Below, piece by piece: positions 63,765 through 64,000 of a stretch of DNA of 64,000 nucleotides (its first letter is position 1; each line of letters opens with the position of its first letter). Source of the stretch: a virus; the IMG/VR virus record IMGVR_UViG_3300045454_000060, positions 38,456-102,455 of that record; one strand, written 5' to 3'. The position numbers and the translations under genes were made by a program. Below the pieces are notes generated by a model, which did no database searches, had not been told where the DNA came from, and was given only the letters and a program-made list of their open reading frames with translations.

Positions 63765-64000
63765 ATGACGACGTTCACGATCGAGTTCTACCGCGAGGGG
63801 TTCCAGACGCGCGGGGCGCAGGTTGCGCGTGCCGATTTCGCAGGGGGCCTCGATGAGACCTACCGCGTCGAGTGCTGGCACACGATCGAAGGCCGCTTCC
63901 GCGTCGAGCTCTACGCCTTGGAACACGATGAGGAGAGCGTCGGGGAGCTCTACGCGGGGGACACCTGGGAAGGGGCGATCGCCTTCATGATCAGCTACCT
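63765..64000 (+). CDS. unknown protein, cut by the window end
   Basis: At least 78 residues; AAGGGA 11 bases before ATG. MTTFTIEFYREGFQTRGAQV, then VECWHTIEGRFRVELYALEH. Beta-rich, unknown. The 3' end is outside the window. Confidence 0.66.
   Translation, partial: MTTFTIEFYREGFQTRGAQVARADFAGGLDETYRVECWHTIEGRFRVELYALEHDEESVGELYAGDTWEGAIAFMISY

Overview
The window looks like part of the genome of a tailed phage that can also live as a plasmid (a phage-plasmid). It is GC-rich and nearly all genes are on the + strand, packed with ATGA or GTGA overlaps. A 3TM holin of the gene-transfer-agent type, a CobS/CobT-like pair and an FAD-dependent ThyX point to an alphaproteobacterial host, but this is inference because no host DNA is present. 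No capsid, tail or terminase gene, no tRNA and no CRISPR array were recognised; virion genes presumably lie upstream of base 1. Layout. 1-1347: end of the lysis module (membrane protein, holin, GH24 endolysin). 1359-8700: metallophosphoesterase, PhoH ATPase, a hairpin-rich non-coding stretch, DnaB-type helicase and TOPRIM primase, then small unknown genes. 8701-12212: a plasmid cassette, the only minus-strand block. It holds a chromosome-type parS site, repA, six iterons with DnaA boxes, a ParA/ribbon-helix-helix partition pair, a low-complexity GGCTGGC-rich tract and an XRE-type repressor candidate. 12410-20977: CobT-like VWA and CobS-like AAA+ proteins, a sigma-region-2-like protein and DnaE with a uracil-DNA-glycosylase-like tail. 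21018-34316: recombination and repair (UvsY-like protein, ssDNA-binding protein, 5'-3' exonuclease, RecA with an intein, Nudix hydrolase, DNA ligase, SbcD, SbcC, RuvC-like resolvase, DNA methyltransferase). 34321-42099: nucleotide metabolism (B12-dependent ribonucleotide reductase fused to a glutaredoxin, ThyX, dUTPase, kinase-like protein, dCMP deaminase) plus a DnaQ-type exonuclease. 42190-64000: about forty-five mostly small accessory genes in short operons, including two RNA ligases of different chemistry (Rnl5-like and RtcB), ending in a gene-poor 3.5 kb with dispersed repeats. The strongest system-level signal is regulatory. A 14-bp interrupted palindrome, consensus ANTCA-N4-TGAGC with core TCA-N4-TGA, recurs about thirty-five times, almost always just upstream of an operon. 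In some fifteen copies it occupies the spacer of a sigma70-like promoter with fixed 17-bp spacing and abuts the -10. Copies also flank the XRE-type gene in the plasmid cassette. This suggests one repressor silencing the whole lytic programme during plasmid maintenance, as P1 C1 or L5-type stoperators do. The plasmid iterons share an 8-base half-site with these operators. The parS-like 16-mer next to repA suggests the element may also use the host chromosomal ParB.
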